From positions 1-64,000 of the forward strand of contig JAUIAY010000010.1 in assembly GCA_030425285.1 (NCBI GenBank): DNA of 64,000 bases, given 5' to 3'. Source of the stretch: Bacteroidia bacterium. Lineage in GTDB: Bacteria; Bacteroidota; Bacteroidia; Flavobacteriales; Flavobacteriaceae. The notes beneath the pieces are model-generated. The model saw only the letters and a program-made list of their open reading frames with translations, ran no database searches and was not told the origin of the DNA. Position numbers and translations under genes: made by a program. Positions 15,296 through 24,966 of this stretch are shown piece after piece. The number at the start of each line of letters is the position of its first letter. Positions within the stretch are counted from its first letter, which is position 1.

Positions 15296-16900
15296 TTAGT
15301 CTAAATTTAGTATTGTAAATTCGCCCTTTAGAGGTTGCAAATTTAATACTAACTCTTGAATTAATTGGTCTCCAAACTCTAAATAAAAATTGGAAAAATT
15401 GGCATAACGTTCCTGCAGACTCTGATTAGGAAACAGTTCATTTTGTACTTCGACAACGCGCTCTATGTGGTCTTGAAACTTTCGCTTTTGGGCTTTCAGA
15501 AGGCGCTTCTCCAAATGCTCCAAGCCTTTAATTTGCTTGCGCTCTTGTGCAGCAACTGCTCCAATAAAAGATTTATCGGTTTTTTCGGCCAAGTGATACA
15601 AGTCCTGAAATTGCTTCTCCAAATGTTGCTTTTGGTTAGAGAAATCAATATCAATTTGCGATAGCTGTTTGGTCAATTTTGAAATCAAATCATCTTGCTT
15701 CAAAAACAAATCATTGATAGAGACATCTAACTTCTCTAACTTTTTATTCTGTTTGTTGGTTATCAGTAAAACCGAATTGCGCAACAACAAAACAGGAAAA
15801 GGTATATTTTGGGATTCAAAATTGGATTTTAACTGAAACCAATAGGCCAATTCACCACCACCACCTATATAGCACAGGTTAGGAAGTACTACTTCTTGAT
15901 ATAGTGGTCTAGTAATCACATTCGGACTAAACCGTTCAGGATGTTTTTCAACTTCAGCCAACAATTCGGTTTTGTTCCAAGTGATGTCAGTTTCCAAAAC
16001 ACGGTATATTCCGTCAGTTTCCACAATACGCTCCCTAAGATTTTCTTTCAAATAAAATAGATTGATTTCCCTTGGATTGACCTGAATTTTATAATTGGTA
16101 TCTAGAGTATTTAGCTTCTCATTTGTTTCTGTTACATTTTTAAAGGAAACGTTGTTTATCATTTCTTCCTTGATAAAAGGTATAAACAACTGCTTTAAGC
16201 TTGCGTCATGACCATCTAGAATCACCAAGCCGTATTTAGAAAAAAGCTCATTGACCAAATACCTTGTAGCTTCAGTTAAGGTTTTGTGATTCAAATAGGA
16301 TTCCTTAAACAGGTTTTTTAATATATCAGCATTTTTCCCCAATCCAAGTTCACCCGAAAAGGCTTTATGCACTTCTTCCAAGCCACTTAAATCCAAATCG
16401 CCAACTGCTCCTGAAGCCTTTCTGCTCCACTGAACCTTTTTACTCTGATAATTGAAAAAATTTATTTCTTCAAAATCGTGATCTTCAGTTGCCATCCAAT
16501 AGATTGGCACAAAATTGTATTCTGGATACTGTTTTTTTAATTCCTTGCACAGATTTATGGTGGATACAATTTTATAAAAGAAATAAAGCGGTCCGGTAAA
16601 TAAATTAAGCTGATGTCCTGTAGTGACTGTGAATGTTTTAATATCCGAAAGTGCCTCAATATTTTCAGAGGGTCCTTTTGAAATATTTATACTCTGATAC
16701 TGCCTTTTAAGCGATGCTACCAGAACTTTTCTCGATGATTCACTAAACGCTGATTGCTTTTCCAGAATTTGATCTTTGAAATTTTCAATATTTGGAAATC
16801 TATTGTAAAACGGCTGTAATTGAGATGATTCCTCTAAATAGTCACTAATTAGATGAGAAAAATAACCGGTTTCCCTAAACGGAATACAATCTGAAGGCAT
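15296..16900 (-). CDS. bshC: Putative cysteine ligase, bacillithiol biosynthesis
   Basis: A 534-residue cytoplasmic protein. The start MPSDCIPFRETGYFS and the region TVTTGHQLNLFTGP, followed by FVPIYWMATEDHDFEE, are the hallmarks of BshC (YllA family), which adds cysteine to GlcN-malate in the last step of bacillithiol synthesis. A long coiled coil lies near residues 385-475. The TGHQ and the EDHDF segments match the nucleotide-binding-like fold of the family. Many Flavobacteriia use bacillithiol in place of glutathione. Gene length and start agree with flavobacterial homologs; it overlaps nothing. Confidence 0.95.
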   Translation of the reverse strand: MPSDCIPFRETGYFSHLISDYLEESSQLQPFYNRFPNIENFKDQILEKQSAFSESSRKVLVASLKRQYQSINISKGPSENIEALSDIKTFTVTTGHQLNLFTGPLYFFYKIVSTINLCKELKKQYPEYNFVPIYWMATEDHDFEEINFFNYQSKKVQWSRKASGAVGDLDLSGLEEVHKAFSGELGLGKNADILKNLFKESYLNHKTLTEATRYLVNELFSKYGLVILDGHDASLKQLFIPFIKEEMINNVSFKNVTETNEKLNTLDTNYKIQVNPREINLFYLKENLRERIVETDGIYRVLETDITWNKTELLAEVEKHPERFSPNVITRPLYQEVVLPNLCYIGGGGELAYWFQLKSNFESQNIPFPVLLLRNSVLLITNKQNKKLEKLDVSINDLFLKQDDLISKLTKQLSQIDIDFSNQKQHLEKQFQDLYHLAEKTDKSFIGAVAAQERKQIKGLEHLEKRLLKAQKRKFQDHIERVVEVQNELFPNQSLQERYANFSNFYLEFGDQLIQELVLNLQPLKGEFTILNLD

Positions 16901-17139
16901 ATTGTCGCTTAAAATTTATGTAAAGATACCATCTTTTACATATTTGGGACAGATATTCCGTTTTTAGCTTTTTTTTAACACGACTGACTCTTAAAGCAAA
17001 AACAAGTCATTCACTAACCAAAAGACATACTTTAATATCTATAAAGTTGAGTTTACTCATTATAGCACTATTCTTATTCATATTATTACTAAATTTATAT
17101 ATTATAAAAAATGCTTAATCAAAAAGAAAAACCATTATT

Positions 17140-17937
17140 ATGAAAAATTTTAAACTAGTCGCAGTGTTTTTCTGCACGTTCTTGTTATTTAATTGTAGTA
17201 ATTCGGATGACAGTGGAGATCCGATTGTACCTCAACGCACTTACGATGATGTCCGTCAGGATTTCAGCGAAATAGAATTCAATACCGGAAACAACGATAT
17301 TGCATTGCTCAATCATTTCAATTTTATGTGGAATTTTAGAGTTATCATGCCAGATGTTGATTTCACAAATAATAATCGCCCCTTGATTGTAACGCTACAT
17401 GGTGGTGTTTTAATAAGCAACCCTAATGCGCATAAAAACACCGATTGTTATGCCGAACCTGGTTTTGCTTTGCTTGACCCTATAATTATTAGCCCAAATG
17501 CCGATCAGTTGGCTTGGTTTCACTCCTACAATGTTGAACAAGTGCTATCTTTAGTAGATTTGGCCATTGAGTTTTTACCGGTTGATCCCGACAAAGTTGT
17601 TATTAATGGCTATAGCGACGGTGGAAACGGCAGCTGGTATTTAGGTGAATCTCGACCTAATGTGTTTTCTGCCGCTATTCCTATGGCAAGCACCTATGCT
17701 TCCTACAATCAAAATGGCACGCCAAGAGTCATGCCTATACCTATGTATGTGGTTCATGGTGAAAACGATGAACTGTTTCCACTGGAGGACATTGAAAATT
17801 GGATTATGGAAACCAATGGAGCAGGTAGCGATATTACCTTGGATGTAGCACCTGGACTGACTCATAATGAGCCATGTGAATACGTTTCATATTTGGAAAA
17901 TGCTTCTGATTGGCTTTTAAACCACGTTTGGAATTAA
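17140..17937 (+). CDS. Lipoprotein alpha/beta hydrolase (PHB-depolymerase or esterase-like)
   Basis: A 265-residue protein with a lipoprotein signal (LLFNCSNSD). The mature sequence contains PLIVTLHGGVL (oxyanion region) and the nucleophile elbow VINGYSDGGNGS, a G-x-S-x-G motif with Ser near residue 148. The Asp is probably in VVHGENDELFP and the His in GLTHNEP, giving a full triad. This resembles secreted esterases of the LpqC/PHB depolymerase group, which hydrolyse ester bonds in polymers or small substrates. Surface location by the lipid anchor suggests a role in extracellular substrate use; the substrate is unknown. A carboxypeptidase-regulatory-domain gene follows by 11 bases. Confidence 0.82.
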   Translation: MKNFKLVAVFFCTFLLFNCSNSDDSGDPIVPQRTYDDVRQDFSEIEFNTGNNDIALLNHFNFMWNFRVIMPDVDFTNNNRPLIVTLHGGVLISNPNAHKNTDCYAEPGFALLDPIIISPNADQLAWFHSYNVEQVLSLVDLAIEFLPVDPDKVVINGYSDGGNGSWYLGESRPNVFSAAIPMASTYASYNQNGTPRVMPIPMYVVHGENDELFPLEDIENWIMETNGAGSDITLDVAPGLTHNEPCEYVSYLENASDWLLNHVWN

Positions 17938-17948
17938 TAGTTTAAACC

Positions 17949-19226
17949 ATGTGTCTGCTTCAAAACATAAAAAATTATTTTTTTTTACTGCTATTGGCTT
18001 TGCCTATTGTCACATCTATAGCACAAGAACAAATTAATTTTATAGAAATCAAAGGGTCTGTAGTTGACGCTTCGAACAACGACCCTTTGGTATTTGCCGA
18101 TATTATTGTAGCCGACACCAATATTGCCACCATTACCAATACTGAAGGCGAATATTCATTAAAAGTTCCTAAAGACCATTTAAATGCTTTAGTCAATATC
18201 CAATACTTAGGATATGCAGACAGTAGTATTTCAGTTGCGCAACTTCGCAACAATAGTGATGTTTCTCTCAAACCTACATTTACACAATTGGATGAAATAC
18301 AAATTTCCAGACCCAAAGATGCAGAGACATTGGTCAAGCTCATGTTAGGAAAAAGCGCTGACAATTATTTTTCAAATCCATCAACTATGACAGCTTTTTA
18401 TCGGGAAACCATAAAAAAACGCCGTACCAACGCGTCACTTTCAGAGGCTGTGGTTAAAATACACAAAGAACCTTATACCAACAAAAGACGTGATGCTGTA
18501 ACCATTGTCAAGGTCAGGAAAAATACCAATTATTCGAAACTGGACACTTTAGCCTTAAAATTGCAAGGAGGTCCTTTTAGTAATCTTTTTGCTGATATCG
18601 TTAAGTATCCGCAGTATATTTTTTCGGAAGACAATCTATCACAATACAATTTCACTTTTGACACATCAACTTTTATCAATGATCAATTAGTTTATGTGGT
18701 TAACTTTAAACAAAAACCCGAATTGAAGATTCCACTTTATTATGGCAAATTATTTATTGATTCTGAAAGTTTGGCACTCACTAGTGCCATTTACAGTCTA
18801 AATGTTGAAAACAGGGTTTTGGCCAGCGAACTTTTTATACGTAAAAAACCCAATAGGGTTCATGTGTATCCTACCGAAGCTAATTATAGAGTGAATTATC
18901 GCAACAGTAATGGTAAGTGGTATTTTAGTTACAGTAATATCCTATTGTCTTTCAAGGTAAATTGGAAAGGCCGACTATTTAACAGCTATTATACCCTAAA
19001 CAGCGAAATAGCAGTTACCGATTGGGAGATTGCCAAAGAAAAATTTACAAAACCAGGCAATAAGGATTTGATATTAAAACCAACAACCATACTCATTGAT
19101 GAAGCTTCTGGTTTTTCGGATCCGGAATTTTGGGGACAATACAATATTATTGAGCCTGAAAAATCCATTGAAAACGCGATTAAAAAAATTAATAAGCAGC
19201 TGGAAAAGGACGAGTCGCAATCTTAA
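17949..19226 (+). CDS. Exported protein with carboxypeptidase-regulatory-like domain
   Basis: A 425-residue exported protein. The signal peptide ends near SIAQ. Residues about 31-110 form a carboxypeptidase D regulatory-like beta-sandwich (IKGSVVDASNNDPLVFA, TNTEGEYSLKVP), the module found at the N-terminus of Bacteroidota outer-membrane receptors. The remainder is beta-rich with many aromatic residues and could be a periplasmic or membrane-associated domain of the DUF5686-like type, but shorter. No TonB plug is present, so it is not a typical receptor. It is close behind the hydrolase at 17140 and is likely in the same transcript. Function unknown. Confidence 0.78.
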   Translation: MCLLQNIKNYFFLLLLALPIVTSIAQEQINFIEIKGSVVDASNNDPLVFADIIVADTNIATITNTEGEYSLKVPKDHLNALVNIQYLGYADSSISVAQLRNNSDVSLKPTFTQLDEIQISRPKDAETLVKLMLGKSADNYFSNPSTMTAFYRETIKKRRTNASLSEAVVKIHKEPYTNKRRDAVTIVKVRKNTNYSKLDTLALKLQGGPFSNLFADIVKYPQYIFSEDNLSQYNFTFDTSTFINDQLVYVVNFKQKPELKIPLYYGKLFIDSESLALTSAIYSLNVENRVLASELFIRKKPNRVHVYPTEANYRVNYRNSNGKWYFSYSNILLSFKVNWKGRLFNSYYTLNSEIAVTDWEIAKEKFTKPGNKDLILKPTTILIDEASGFSDPEFWGQYNIIEPEKSIENAIKKINKQLEKDESQS

Positions 19227-19258
19227 ATTTTTTCTGCATTATAATCAAACACTAATAA

Positions 19259-20023
19259 ATGATAAAAATTTTTAGAAAAATCAGATACGACTTACTATCA
19301 AAAGGCCAAACCGGTAAGTATTTAAAATATGCCATTGGTGAGATTTTATTGGTAGTTATAGGAATTTTGATTGCTCTTCAGATAAACAATTGGAATCAGG
19401 TAAAGAAAGATGATAAGGCTTTGAGGGAATACATGGGCAAGATCAAATCACATACTCAAGAAGATTTGAGAATGTTAGACTCCTTAATTAAGTATCGAAA
19501 AAACATTGGAAATCTTTGTAAGAAAGCTCGAACGGTAATTCTGGATAAAAAGGATGAAGAAAACTTATTACTACTTATGTCTTGCGGAACTGCCTTTATG
19601 GATTTTTATTTCAAACCTAATACAGGTGGCTATGAAGCTTTAAAAAATTCTAATTACTTCGGAAAAATAAACAATACAGATTTAGATTCTCTTTTAATTC
19701 GCTATCATAGATTAGTTGATGATATTTCGCAAAACGAAAAAAGTTATAATGGTTTCCTAAAAGGTCAAGAAAATTATATTTCCACTCAATTTGATAAATC
19801 GTTAGTTCTTGCAACAGCATTCTTACCTCCAGATTCGTTAAGCATAAGAGCTACGCCACAATCAGAATATTTTGAAGATTTCAAAGAGTATACATCATCT
19901 GCATCATATAGAAACGTCATAAATTTAGCAGCTTTTCAGTTTGACTGGATGATTGATTTATATGTTCAACTTGATGAAGTAGGCAATAACGTGATCAAGG
20001 AAATAGATTCTTATGATAATTAA
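19259..20023 (+). CDS. DUF6090 family protein
   Basis: A 254-residue protein. The N-terminal pattern MIKIFRKIRYDLLSKG, then YLKYAIGEILLVVIGILIALQIN with a single transmembrane helix (about residues 28-46) followed by NWN, defines the DUF6090 family, which is abundant in Flavobacteriaceae and has no known function. The rest, residues 50-254, is a helical, charged soluble domain facing either the cytoplasm or the periplasm. DUF6090 genes often occur in accessory intergenic settings. The downstream spacer to rimO (20024-20124) holds a possible decayed boundary element, but this is weak. Confidence 0.85.
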   Translation: MIKIFRKIRYDLLSKGQTGKYLKYAIGEILLVVIGILIALQINNWNQVKKDDKALREYMGKIKSHTQEDLRMLDSLIKYRKNIGNLCKKARTVILDKKDEENLLLLMSCGTAFMDFYFKPNTGGYEALKNSNYFGKINNTDLDSLLIRYHRLVDDISQNEKSYNGFLKGQENYISTQFDKSLVLATAFLPPDSLSIRATPQSEYFEDFKEYTSSASYRNVINLAAFQFDWMIDLYVQLDEVGNNVIKEIDSYDN

Positions 20024-20124
20024 TATTATAACATCAACGCAACAACATATAAAGTATATTACTTCTCAAAATCCTTGCTGATTTTTACGCAATATGCCTT
20101 GAACGAACAGGACAACGAAGTTTC

Positions 20125-21429
20125 CTAGCTCACCACTTCGCCATAAAGATCAAAGTCTGCGGCATCCGTAATTTTTACTTGTGTGTACTCCCCTGTTTTT
20201 AAATAGGTTTTAGAAGCATCTATCAACACCTCATTATCTACGTCTGGTGAATCGTATTCTGTACGTCCTACAAAATAATTGCCTTCCTTTCTATCTATAA
20301 CCACTTTAAATTCTTGACCTATTTTAGCTTGGTTGAGTTCCCAAGAAATCTGTGATTGGATTTCCATAATTTCATTGGCACGCTCTTGCTTCACGTCTTC
20401 TGGTACGTCATCTTCTAAATTATAAGCATGGGTGTTTTCCTCATGGCTATAGGTAAAGCAACCTAAACGTTCAAAACGCATATCTTGCACCCATTGTTTC
20501 AGTTCTTGGAAGTTTTCTTCAGTCTCACCGGGATAACCTACAATCAATGTAGTACGAATGGTCATTTCTGGAACAGCTTGTCGGAACTGTTTGATGAGTT
20601 TGGTAGTCTTCTCTTTAGTCGTCCCACGACGCATACTTTTTAAAATATCATCTGAAATATGCTGCAACGGAATGTCCAAATAATTACAGATTTTAGGCTC
20701 TCGGTTCATCACATCCAGCACATCCAGTGGAAATCCTGTTGGAAAGGCATAATGCAAACGAATCCACTCAATGCCATCAACTTTTACTAAAGCTTCCAAC
20801 AGTTCAGCTAGATTACGTTTTTTGTATAAATCGAGTCCGTAATAGGTTAAATCCTGCGCAATCAGAATCAATTCCTTTACACCATTGGCAGCCAACTTTT
20901 CAGCTTCGGTTACCAGTTCCTCAATAGGTGTACTTTTATGTTTACCACGCATTAAGGGAATAGCACAAAAGCTACAGGGTCTGTCACAGCCCTCGGCTAT
21001 TTTTAAATAGGCATAATTTTTAGGTGTGGTAGTTAAACGTTCGCCTATTAACTCATGCTTGTAATCAGCTCCCAAAGCTTTCAATAAATGTGGTAATTCG
21101 GTTGTTCCAAAATAGGCATCCACATCAGGAATTTCCTTTTGTAAATCGGGTTTGTAGCGTTCACTTAAGCAACCTGTTACAAAAACCTTATCAACTTCGC
21201 CTGCTTCTTTCTTTTGCATGAATTCCAAAATAGTATTCACGCTTTCTTCCTTCGCATTATTAATAAAACCGCAGGTATTGATGACCACTACATTGCCTTC
21301 TTCTTCATGAGCTACGTCCTTCCCATTGGCTTTTAATTGCCCCATTAACACTTCGCTGTCATAAACATTTTTACTACAGCCCAATGTAACCACATTAATC
21401 TTATTCTTTTTAAGCGACTTTGTTCTCAT
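20125..21429 (-). CDS. rimO: Ribosomal protein uS12 methylthiotransferase
   Basis: A 434-residue radical-SAM enzyme that adds a methylthio group to an Asp of ribosomal protein uS12. The N-terminal MTTase (UPF0004) domain binds one [4Fe-4S] cluster through Cys in VVTLGCSKN, INTCGF and VTGCLSERY. The radical-SAM cluster Cys are in GCDRPCSFCAIP near residue 145. The C-terminal TRAM domain (about residues 365-430) contacts the substrate. Length and all six cysteines are present, so it should be active. It stands alone on this strand between plus-strand genes. Confidence 0.96.
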   Translation of the reverse strand: MRTKSLKKNKINVVTLGCSKNVYDSEVLMGQLKANGKDVAHEEEGNVVVINTCGFINNAKEESVNTILEFMQKKEAGEVDKVFVTGCLSERYKPDLQKEIPDVDAYFGTTELPHLLKALGADYKHELIGERLTTTPKNYAYLKIAEGCDRPCSFCAIPLMRGKHKSTPIEELVTEAEKLAANGVKELILIAQDLTYYGLDLYKKRNLAELLEALVKVDGIEWIRLHYAFPTGFPLDVLDVMNREPKICNYLDIPLQHISDDILKSMRRGTTKEKTTKLIKQFRQAVPEMTIRTTLIVGYPGETEENFQELKQWVQDMRFERLGCFTYSHEENTHAYNLEDDVPEDVKQERANEIMEIQSQISWELNQAKIGQEFKVVIDRKEGNYFVGRTEYDSPDVDNEVLIDASKTYLKTGEYTQVKITDAADFDLYGEVVS

Positions 21430-21508
21430 AACTAAATTTCAGGCAGCAAAGATACAACCTAATTTAAACCTTTTATATCTTTATCAGTCATAAATAAAAC
21501 ATCTGTCC

Positions 21509-22585
21509 ATGAAAACCATCCTTTTAGCATGTTTTAGCTTATCATTGTTGACATCCTGTTCTTCCAGTGATTCAGAACCCAATATTCCAAATACGCCAGA
21601 TAATTCAACTGTATATTTTCCTCCTGTAGATTCCAACAGTTGGGAAACGATTGCTCCAAGTGAATTAAGTTGGAACGACCAAGAACTTTCAAATCTGATG
21701 AGTTTTTTGGAAGACAAAAACACCAAAAGTTTTATAATGCTTCACAATGGTAAAATAGCTGTGGAATGGTATATGAACGGTCATTCAGATTCCTCACCTT
21801 GGTATTGGGCAAGCGCAGGAAAAACATTGACATCTGCCATGGCTGGTATTGCTCAAGATAATGACATTCTTAACATCAACAATAAAGTTTCTGACTACCT
21901 CGGAACCGCATGGACTAGTGCTCCTTTAGAAAAAGAAAACTTGATTACCTGTAAAAATTTGTTGTCCATGGATTCAGGATTGGATGATAGTTTAGGCGAT
22001 GATGTTTCTCCTGAAAATCTTCAATATGTTGCTGATGCAGGAACACGTTGGGCTTACCATAATGTTTATGTAAAAATGCAAGTTGTTATTTCGCAAGCTA
22101 GTGGTCAAACTTGGGCAAACTATTTCAATGTAAACTTAAGAGATGTCATTGGTATGTCGGGAAATTGGATTCCACTAAACGATTTAAGTGTTTATTGGAG
22201 TAACACACGTAGCATGGCACGTTTTGGGTTGCTCATTTTTGCCAATGGTAAATGGGAAGAAACCCAAATTATTCCTGAAGCTTTTTTAAATGAAGCTACA
22301 AACACTTCACAAAACATCAATGAAGCCTATGGTTACTTATGGTGGTTGAATGGTAAGTCCAGTTTTCATCTACCACAATCTCAATTTGAATTCCCTGGTG
22401 AAATGATTCCTAATGCGCCAAGTGATATGTTTGCTGCCTTGGGTAAAAATGACCAAAAAATTTATGTGGTGCCCAGTAAAAATTTAGTGGTTATCAGAAT
22501 GGGAGAAGCTGCCGATGATGAAAATTTTGCACTCTCTACTTTCGATAATGACCTTTGGGAGTATATAAATGCTGTGATTGAATGA
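21509..22585 (+). CDS. Lipoprotein serine hydrolase, beta-lactamase family
   Basis: A 358-residue lipoprotein (LLTSCSSSD lipobox). The SxxK motif is in WASAGKTLTS, where Ser is the nucleophile and Lys three residues later, and the YxN motif is YHN in RWAYHNVYV. The third box may be represented by KNDQKIY. Compared with the related protein at 4823-5965, the second motif here is a true YxN. The protein is anchored to the outer membrane or the periplasmic face. Such hydrolases include peptidases and esterases; the natural substrate is not evident. The gene is isolated with a fibronectin type III lipoprotein downstream. Confidence 0.85.
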   Translation: MKTILLACFSLSLLTSCSSSDSEPNIPNTPDNSTVYFPPVDSNSWETIAPSELSWNDQELSNLMSFLEDKNTKSFIMLHNGKIAVEWYMNGHSDSSPWYWASAGKTLTSAMAGIAQDNDILNINNKVSDYLGTAWTSAPLEKENLITCKNLLSMDSGLDDSLGDDVSPENLQYVADAGTRWAYHNVYVKMQVVISQASGQTWANYFNVNLRDVIGMSGNWIPLNDLSVYWSNTRSMARFGLLIFANGKWEETQIIPEAFLNEATNTSQNINEAYGYLWWLNGKSSFHLPQSQFEFPGEMIPNAPSDMFAALGKNDQKIYVVPSKNLVVIRMGEAADDENFALSTFDNDLWEYINAVIE

Positions 22586-22673
22586 AATTAAGTATCAGGA
22601 AAATTCAATACAACAAATCCTAATTTGTTTGGGTTCAACCTTTTAAATATTATTTAATAGTTTCTGTTTGGTT

Positions 22674-22692
22674 TATATGCGATTTGCATATA
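22674..22692. promoter_or_regulatory. 7-bp palindrome upstream of the fibronectin III lipoprotein gene
   Basis: TATATGC-GATTT-GCATATA is a perfect 7-bp dyad with a 5-base centre, 33 bases before ATG 22725. Its right arm overlaps TATATTTA (22689-22696), a seven-of-eight match to TAnnTTTG, so a bound protein would cover the promoter. No regulator is identified. Confidence 0.4.
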
Positions 22693-22724
22693 TTTATCGA
22701 ATTAATTAACCCTAACAATATTTT

Positions 22725-23801
22725 ATGAAGAAGCTATTAATCCTTTTTATTTCAATTTTAATTTTCAACTGTTCTGGTGACGATTCCAATAATGACAATC
22801 CGCCTGAAAATTCAGTAATTTGCGAAAGAGCCATAAGTATTGATGTATATCTTGTTTCAGAAAATTCTGCTGGAATTGGCTGGGTTACAGAAGTTTCGGG
22901 AGAAACTATTCCAAGCTCTTGGGTCGTGGAAATTGGCTCACAAGGTTTTGCTCCTGGCACTGGCACAACTTACAATACCTCATCAAATTATTTTGATTTT
23001 AACAATTTAAACCCTTCTACTTCCTATGATGTCTATATTAAATCAAAATGTGGCAGCAATGTATTTGGAGATAATGTTGGGCCTATTTCTTTTACAACAG
23101 AAGGTGTTTGTACAACGCCAAGCAATTTAAACTTGTACACAGTAGATACTTGTGGATTTGGTGTTGATTGGTATGGAGAGAATGAATCAGCTTGGGAAAT
23201 TGAGTTTGGAGAATCTGGCTTTACTCTTGGAACAGGAACAGTAATTAGCACTTCGAATACAGATTATTATATCAATACAGATATATCTCCTAATACAACA
23301 TATGAAGTCTATGTGAGAGCCAATTGTGGTTCACAAGGATATAGTAATTATACAAATGCTATTGTAGTAACTACTGATCCATTAACCTCTGATGCATTAT
23401 CTGGTTATTTTGTTGGTAATTATGCAATCCAAGATGTCACGGCCACAGTGGGACCTAGCAATAGTACAGAGAATTTTGAGACGGGAACTGTTACATTGTC
23501 TGCACATCCAACAGATCCTAATAAGAGAATTTTTAATGCCAATATATTACCTGCATTTATTTTTTCCTCTCATGAGATTACTTTAGATTTTAATATGGAC
23601 ATGACTGTAGATATGTCTAATGTTAACACAACTTTATCTTGTAATAGCGGCGCTTCAAATTTAATTTTCACTAGCGCTGGTAGCGGTAATTCTAGCTATG
23701 ACCCATGTAATGATGATTATATTCTTGTGACTTACATAGAAGATGCCAATGCTTCTTGTGGTGGTCCTTATACATCCTCATTCAGTTTAACCAAACTATA
23801 A
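22725..23801 (+). CDS. Fibronectin type III repeat lipoprotein
   Basis: A 358-residue lipoprotein with lipobox LIFNCSGDD. Two fibronectin type III-like domains follow at about residues 35-125 and 130-220; the second contains PNTTYEVYVRANCGSQGYS, the common YEVYVRA pattern of Bacteroidota fibronectin III. Each repeat has several Cys that could form disulfides. The last 130 residues form a beta-rich domain with paired Cys that is not recognised. Proteins of this layout are usually surface exposed and involved in carbohydrate or protein binding. A palindrome sits upstream, and a strong bidirectional terminator follows at 23811-23840. Confidence 0.8.
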   Translation: MKKLLILFISILIFNCSGDDSNNDNPPENSVICERAISIDVYLVSENSAGIGWVTEVSGETIPSSWVVEIGSQGFAPGTGTTYNTSSNYFDFNNLNPSTSYDVYIKSKCGSNVFGDNVGPISFTTEGVCTTPSNLNLYTVDTCGFGVDWYGENESAWEIEFGESGFTLGTGTVISTSNTDYYINTDISPNTTYEVYVRANCGSQGYSNYTNAIVVTTDPLTSDALSGYFVGNYAIQDVTATVGPSNSTENFETGTVTLSAHPTDPNKRIFNANILPAFIFSSHEITLDFNMDMTVDMSNVNTTLSCNSGASNLIFTSAGSGNSSYDPCNDDYILVTYIEDANASCGGPYTSSFSLTKL

Positions 23802-23810
23802 AAAAAACAA

Positions 23811-23840
23811 AAGAGGCTAAATTTTAAAATTTAGCCTCTT
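23811..23840. terminator. Bidirectional intrinsic terminator
   Basis: AAGAGGCTAAATTTT and its exact complement form a 30-base perfect palindrome with T7 on the plus strand and A8 on the other side. It serves the fibronectin-III gene on the plus strand and the ftsY transcript on the minus strand, which converge here. Confidence 0.9.
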
Positions 23841-23865
23841 TTTTTATATCCCTTTTTGAATACTT

Positions 23866-24819
23866 TTATTTGAAGAAAGAGTCTACAAATTCATACTTAT
23901 TGAAGACTTGTAAATCCTCAATCCCTTCACCTACTCCAATATATTTTACTGGAATTTGAAACTGGTCCGATATTCCAATAACTACCCCACCTTTTGCAGT
24001 TCCGTCCAATTTGGTAACAGCTAATGAGGTTACTTCGGTAGCAGCTGTAAATTGTTTGGCTTGTTCAAAGGCATTCTGTCCTGTAGAACCATCTAAAACC
24101 AATAATACATCGTGAGGTGCGTCACCAACTACTTTTTGCATAACGCGCTTAACTTTGGTAAGCTCGTTCATAAGGTTGACTTTATTGTGCAAACGACCAG
24201 CCGTATCAATGATGATAACATCAGCATCTTGATTAACACCTGACTGTAGTGCATCAAAGGCTACTGAAGCGGGATCACTACCCATTTTTTGTTTAATCAT
24301 AGGAACATCTACACGATCGGCCCAAACCTGCAATTGATCAATGGCAGCAGCTCTAAACGTATCAGCAGCTCCTAAAACTACTTTTAATCCTTTTTTCTTG
24401 AATTGATAAGCCAGTTTTCCAATGGTAGTTGTTTTACCAACACCATTGACACCAACAACCATCAATACATAAGGTTTTTTATCTGCTGGAATAGTATATT
24501 CTGTTTCCTCACCTGAATTGGTTTCGCTCAACAATCCAGCGATTTCTTCCCGAAGGATTTTGTTAAGTTCATCGGTACCCAAGTATTTATCCTTGGCAAC
24601 ACGCGCTTCTATACGCTCAATAACTTTTAAGGTTGTATTCACACCAACATCACTGGTAACCAAAACTTCTTCGAGGTTATCCAAAACCTCATCATCAACT
24701 TTAGATTTACCAGCAACAGCCTTACTTAACTTATTAAAGAATGATGTATTTGATTTTTCAAGCCCTTTATCGAGGGTTTCCTTTTTTTCGGAAGAAAATA
24801 TTTTTTTAAAAAAACTCAT
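23866..24819 (-). CDS. ftsY: Signal recognition particle receptor
   Basis: A 317-residue SRP GTPase that docks SRP-bound ribosomes at the inner membrane. The short N-terminus (residues 1-20, Lys/Ser rich) replaces the long acidic region of E. coli FtsY, as usual for Bacteroidota. The NG domain has the helical N part, G1 GVNGVGKTTTIGKLA near residue 125, GAADTFRAAA, DTAGR and TKLDGTAKGG. The GTPase is complete. It is transcribed away from the DUF4295-rpmG-rpmB unit but separated from it by a terminator. Confidence 0.97.
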   Translation of the reverse strand: MSFFKKIFSSEKKETLDKGLEKSNTSFFNKLSKAVAGKSKVDDEVLDNLEEVLVTSDVGVNTTLKVIERIEARVAKDKYLGTDELNKILREEIAGLLSETNSGEETEYTIPADKKPYVLMVVGVNGVGKTTTIGKLAYQFKKKGLKVVLGAADTFRAAAIDQLQVWADRVDVPMIKQKMGSDPASVAFDALQSGVNQDADVIIIDTAGRLHNKVNLMNELTKVKRVMQKVVGDAPHDVLLVLDGSTGQNAFEQAKQFTAATEVTSLAVTKLDGTAKGGVVIGISDQFQIPVKYIGVGEGIEDLQVFNKYEFVDSFFK

Positions 24820-24909
24820 AGTACTATTAATAACTAAATAGATCCTAGCAAATGCTTTGCCTTAATTTAAAATCTGCCCATTTGTCATTCGCACGTAAAT
24901 ATAAAACAA

Positions 24910-24939
24910 AAGCTGCTTCCGATAAACCGAAAGCAGCTT
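24910..24939 (-). terminator. Intrinsic terminator downstream of DUF4295
   Basis: On the minus strand AAGCTGCTT and AAGCAGCTT flank a 12-base middle and are followed by TTGTTTT. It would end transcription of the rpmB-rpmG-DUF4295 unit before ftsY. Confidence 0.75.
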
Positions 24940-24966
24940 GAATATTTTTACTTAAGTAAAGGCTTA

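Noticed and set aside
20041-20116. Possible decayed cassette-boundary element after the DUF6090 gene (starts AACAAC, with AAAATCC and GATTTT in the middle).
   Set aside because: The right arm does not pair convincingly with the left arm and no terminal ACCGTT is present, so similarity is limited to short AT-rich words.
21484-21726. Antisense open frame over the start of the serine hydrolase gene, and similar frames elsewhere.
   Set aside because: These lie opposite clear protein-family genes and show no start context, signal peptide or family motif of their own.
4823-22585. Beta-lactam resistance from the two SxxK serine hydrolases.
   Set aside because: The family consists largely of esterases and peptidases; the first protein lacks the YxN motif and neither has a clear KTG box.
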